Assembly (NCBI RefSeq): GCF_014905175.1
Contig: NC_057788.1
Coordinates: 20,120,154-20,184,153 of the forward strand
Source of the DNA: Aphidius gifuensis
Taxonomy: Eukaryota > Arthropoda > Insecta > Hymenoptera > Braconidae
Length of the DNA stretch: 64,000 bases
Direction: 5' to 3'
Shown: positions 62,101-64,000 of the stretch, piece by piece
Layout: each line of letters starts with the position of its first letter
Position numbering within the stretch: the stretch's first letter is position 1
Made by a program: the position numbers and the translations under genes
Notes under the pieces: generated by a model
Databases searched by the model: none
What the model was told of the DNA's origin: nothing
What the model saw: only the letters and a program-made list of their open reading frames with translations

Positions 62101-63892
62101 TGTAAATAATTGCCTTATAATCTCAAGAGATTTAAAGAAAATTAAAATTCTACTTGAACACCTAAAACAAAATTTTGATATTATAGTGTCTCTTTTAAGT
62201 ATGTTTTTAGATATCCAGCTTAATAGGGCTACAAATGGATTGATTGCTGCACGTCAGGCACTCTTCACCAAAAAGATTCTGGAAAAATTCAATATGGAGT
62301 TGGCTCATCCTGTTAGCACAGAATGTTAAAAACTAACAAGAAAGATGAACCTTTGCTGAATGTTCTCTTCAAAGAAGCAGTCGGTAGTTTGATGTTTCTG
62401 TCAATGGTGACAAGACCAGACATCGCCTTCGCAGTCAACTTTGTTAGTCAAAGTAAAAAATTATCAAAAATGGAAATTGGAACAAAAAGAAAAAAAAATA
62501 GAAAAAGAACAAGAACATACAATAATTATAAATTATAAAAAAAATTATTAATAATTTCATTCCTCCTGGTTGAATGTGACTAAAAGTAAATAATTTGAAA
62601 AAACTAATCCAATTAAATCTCATTCACTGTGACTTCGCGTGATTTACGTTTGATTTGAAAGTTGAAACATTTTGACACCATGATTTCTATTATGAATAAC
62701 CCTTCGGAGAAAATTCGTTACATATAAAGATTGTGATTTTCGGAGTTTTAAAAAAAATTATAAATTTATGGATTTTAAAAATATAGAAAATTAACTATAT
62801 TATAAATTTATTAATACAGTAATAATCAAAAATAAATTGCTCTCCTATATATATGACATTATTGACACGTTCTATTGTCAATTTTTCTCTGTGTAGAAAA
62901 AAAATTTGAAACAATGAAAATCATTAGTTATTCAATGAATTTACTTTCCATATAATTTAAATATCTTTTTTAATTTTTCCCACTAAAATCAAATCCATAA
63001 TAGCTTCAATACGGATTTATCAGAATTCACTTACGGCACACGAAAAATTCAGCGTTAAAAGATTGAAATTTGCTCGTCGACTATACTTGTATTGTGTCAA
63101 TTTATTTTCCAAGCCAATTGATGAATTCCATTGTCCTCTGTACGTGACATTTAGAGACCCTCCATGACGATAACTTGGATTGTAGACATCGTACATTTTA
63201 AATGTATCTTGGTCACGTATCGCAATTGTTAATTCTGATTCCACTGTTAGAGGTAAATTACGGAGAGATTCACCCATTGGTAATGAGGATTTCGTGTGAA
63301 GCAGCCAAATATAAGATTCATTAAATACCAGTTGATTGGAAAACTGTTTTTTTACAATCAATTGAGAATTATTTTTTTTAATATTAATTAATGAGAAAAA
63401 TTTTTAACTGTAACCATTTTTTTTTTTGTTTCTCTTAGAGATCTTGTTTTTTTTCAATAGATATAAATCTTTTATGTTTTTTCCTTTTGGAGACAAAATT
63501 AGTGGATACAGCTAAAAAATTTTCCATAGTTCCAGTGAAAAATGAACATTAAAAAAAATAAATTATTACAAAACCTTTTCAAGAACAATATTGCTGAATG
63601 GACAGTCGAAATCTAAAAATACACCAATGTGATAATAATTAACTTGAAGAATATCCTCAATTTTATTTTGAAGTGTTGGTGTAATTTTAATATAGGAAAC
63701 GACTGTACCCAGTTCCATAATACTTCGTACATATTTGAACGAATCTACATTCAAAATTAAAAATATTTTTATTTGCTTTAGTTTAATTCGAGAAAGTCCA
63801 TCCATATACAAGTTTACATATGAAACTGTGCAAGACCTTGTTTGAAATTTACTATTTGAATTATAAATAAAATAAATATTAACAATATACAT
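58855..63892 (-). CDS. ionotropic receptor, IR75-like
   Basis: A chemosensory ionotropic receptor, a variant ionotropic glutamate receptor of sensory neuron membranes; IR75 members typically detect acids or amines with a co-receptor. Exons in transcript order: 63892-63575, 63343-63035, 60415-59672, 59610-59446, 59381-59266, 59164-58855, phases matching, about 650 residues, the usual size. Order: N-terminal IR75 domain with YNPSYRHGGSLN, ligand-binding half S1 with the conserved Arg in KAERLSVCEFT, M1 (LWYAILVVGFIYWLLLLASL), pore/M3 (IFLSLFIWGLLLYQFYSASI), S2 with GGFAFHIDPATAYKVIE, M4 (PAIFLLIIGIIIAFFIMLL) and a short acidic tail. The first exon may not be the true start: an acceptor at about 63851 could join an exon beyond the window. 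The exact orthologue is not resolved. Confidence 0.88.
59266..59381 (-). CDS. IR75-like exon, S2 end
   Basis: DTFEEDEICELHEVEMLPP, then VTLVTSKHSPFKKMIIY. Acceptor TTTAAG, donor GTAAGT, ending two bases into a glycine codon. Confidence 0.92.
59446..59610 (-). CDS. IR75-like exon, S2 middle
   Basis: 55 codons with STNPIDSRFWNAKIKP, RPNGGYYSAIEGMQKV and GGFAFHIDPATAYKVIE. The last block is the IR75-clade S2 signature. Donor GTAATA, phase 0. Confidence 0.93.
59672..60415 (-). CDS. IR75-like exon, S1, channel region and start of S2
   Basis: 248 codons. INPPLPNLQTYMS and FDTMTRYHFALGQQLQDMF open S1. The ligand-contact arginine of iGluRs is kept (AERLS). M1, the pore (TAISQQGLSDGPS) and M3 follow, then RPRWLNSMDNLTDSSLECAL of S2. 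Acceptor CAACAG, donor GTAAGA, phase 0. Confidence 0.93.
60514..60757. mobile_element. fragment of the TTAA-flanked element
   Basis: Reverse-oriented match to the right half of the element at 23371-23939, including GTATGTAAGTCCCAAGGTAG, AGTGCCCTCTAATGTCTAAA and CGCCTGGTA. A TTAA lies at the preserved end (60510-60513). The other end is missing. Confidence 0.75.
60861..62470 (+). pseudogene. decayed copia-type retrotransposon pol fragment
   Basis: Plus-strand pieces in several frames follow the copia order. An integrase core piece has KTDNGKEFVNE. After a nested palindrome come GKVERDNRTFVDVARTILC and TPNEIWH. A reverse transcriptase start follows (DRYKARLVVKGCQQRAGFDY, AETFSPVVKFDSIR), then VYRLKQATRCWN, AIYVNNCLI and EAVGSLMFLSMVTRPDIAFA. 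Frameshifts and stops break it throughout. The RT active-site YVDD appears as YVNN. No LTRs, gag or RNase H seen. It lies antisense within an IR gene intron and is surely inactive. Confidence 0.85.
60972..61125. mobile_element. 154-bp palindromic insertion in the copia fragment
   Basis: Arms of about 67 bp (CTGGGAGGCTATTCTCGAAT... and complement) with one mismatch seen, around a loop of about 20 bases. It interrupts the copia integrase region between KTEEL and GKVERDNRT. No target duplication is clear. Near-perfect arms in a decayed host suggest it is younger than the copia fragment. Confidence 0.78.
63035..63343 (-). CDS. IR75-like exon, N-terminal domain
   Basis: 103 codons: FNESYIWLLH, the GESLRNLPLTVESELTIAI block, DVYNPSYRHGGSLNVTYRG and RRANFNLLTLNFSCA. 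The acceptor AAACAG has a poor pyrimidine tract; the donor GTAAGT is perfect. Phase 0 on both sides. Confidence 0.85.
63575..63892 (-). CDS. IR75-like exon, N-terminal part in window
   Basis: Reads LKQIKIFLILNVDSFKYVR, then QVNYYHIGVFLDFDCPF and NIVLEK before a GTTTTG donor, phase 0. The HIGVFLDFDCP block is typical of the IR75 N-terminal domain. The start is uncertain: either the ATG at 63892 or an acceptor at about 63851 (AAATAG) preceded by an exon outside the window. No clear signal peptide. Confidence 0.65.
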
Positions 63893-64000
63893 AAGTTATA
63901 TAAACATTTTAGAATACAAAATTTAAAATTAAATAAATAAATCAACAAATATATCAGCAAGAACTTCAAAAATCCAAATGTTCTTAGTTATTAAAATATT

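Larger units (their letters stand above)
60416..63034 (-). other. IR75-like intron loaded with mobile-element debris
   Basis: 2.6 kb intron between the N-terminal domain and S1. It contains a TTAA-element fragment (60514-60757), a decayed copia pol fragment on the plus strand and a nested palindrome. The remaining 62540-63034 is AT-rich with nothing recognised. Confidence 0.85.

Noticed and set aside
1..64000. CRISPR arrays, bacterial operons or rRNA genes
   Set aside because: Sequence is an intron-rich eukaryotic nuclear region; no regular spacer-repeat array or rRNA motif was seen.

Overview
This is a eukaryotic, very AT-rich window with long homopolymer A and T runs, GT-AG introns and many small DNA transposons. 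The gene content is that of an insect. The extreme AT content and the mix of elements would suit a parasitoid wasp (Hymenoptera), but that assignment is only an inference.

Region 1 (about 1.2-47 kb, minus strand) is one very large gene. I could assemble 21 coding exons with matching splice phases into an open reading frame of 2,532 codons plus stop. It encodes a four-domain voltage-gated cation channel. The selectivity-filter residues read D, E, E, A in domains I-IV, not the D, E, K, A of the para sodium channel. This identifies it as the insect DSC1/BSC1 channel (NaCP60E), a calcium-preferring relative of sodium channels. The first exon encodes 501 residues, of which only about the last 63 resemble the family. 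An 18.7 kb intron separates it from exon 2. A short alternative first exon with its own start codon and a perfect donor (28253-28321) seems to lie inside that intron. The same intron holds a hAT-type element, two small CCC-ended elements, a MULE transposase relic, a small unassigned open frame and duplicated repeats.

Region 2 (about 47-58.8 kb) has no convincing protein gene. It holds the presumed upstream region of the channel gene, including a GC-rich CGCGCG patch near 48.9 kb. It also holds a cluster of mobile and structured DNA: a 1.2 kb element with CCCGAGTGG termini and an internal tRNA-like pol III promoter, a run of four long hairpins, a 112-bp minisatellite, and a hAT element with a perfect 8-bp target duplication.

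Region 3 (58.8-64 kb, minus strand) is a chemosensory ionotropic receptor of the IR75 type, possibly cut at its 5' end by the window edge. One of its introns contains a decayed copia pol fragment in antisense, itself interrupted by a 154-bp palindrome, and a fragment of a TTAA-flanked element whose fuller copy sits in channel intron 2.

The two genes share a strand and both belong to neuronal or sensory tissue, but nothing in the sequence shows joint regulation. The most unusual items are the alternative short first exon, a set of otherwise different elements sharing CCC(A/G)(A/G)GT(A/G)GAAA-like ends with 2-bp flanking repeats, and the consecutive long hairpins at 52.6-53.2 kb.
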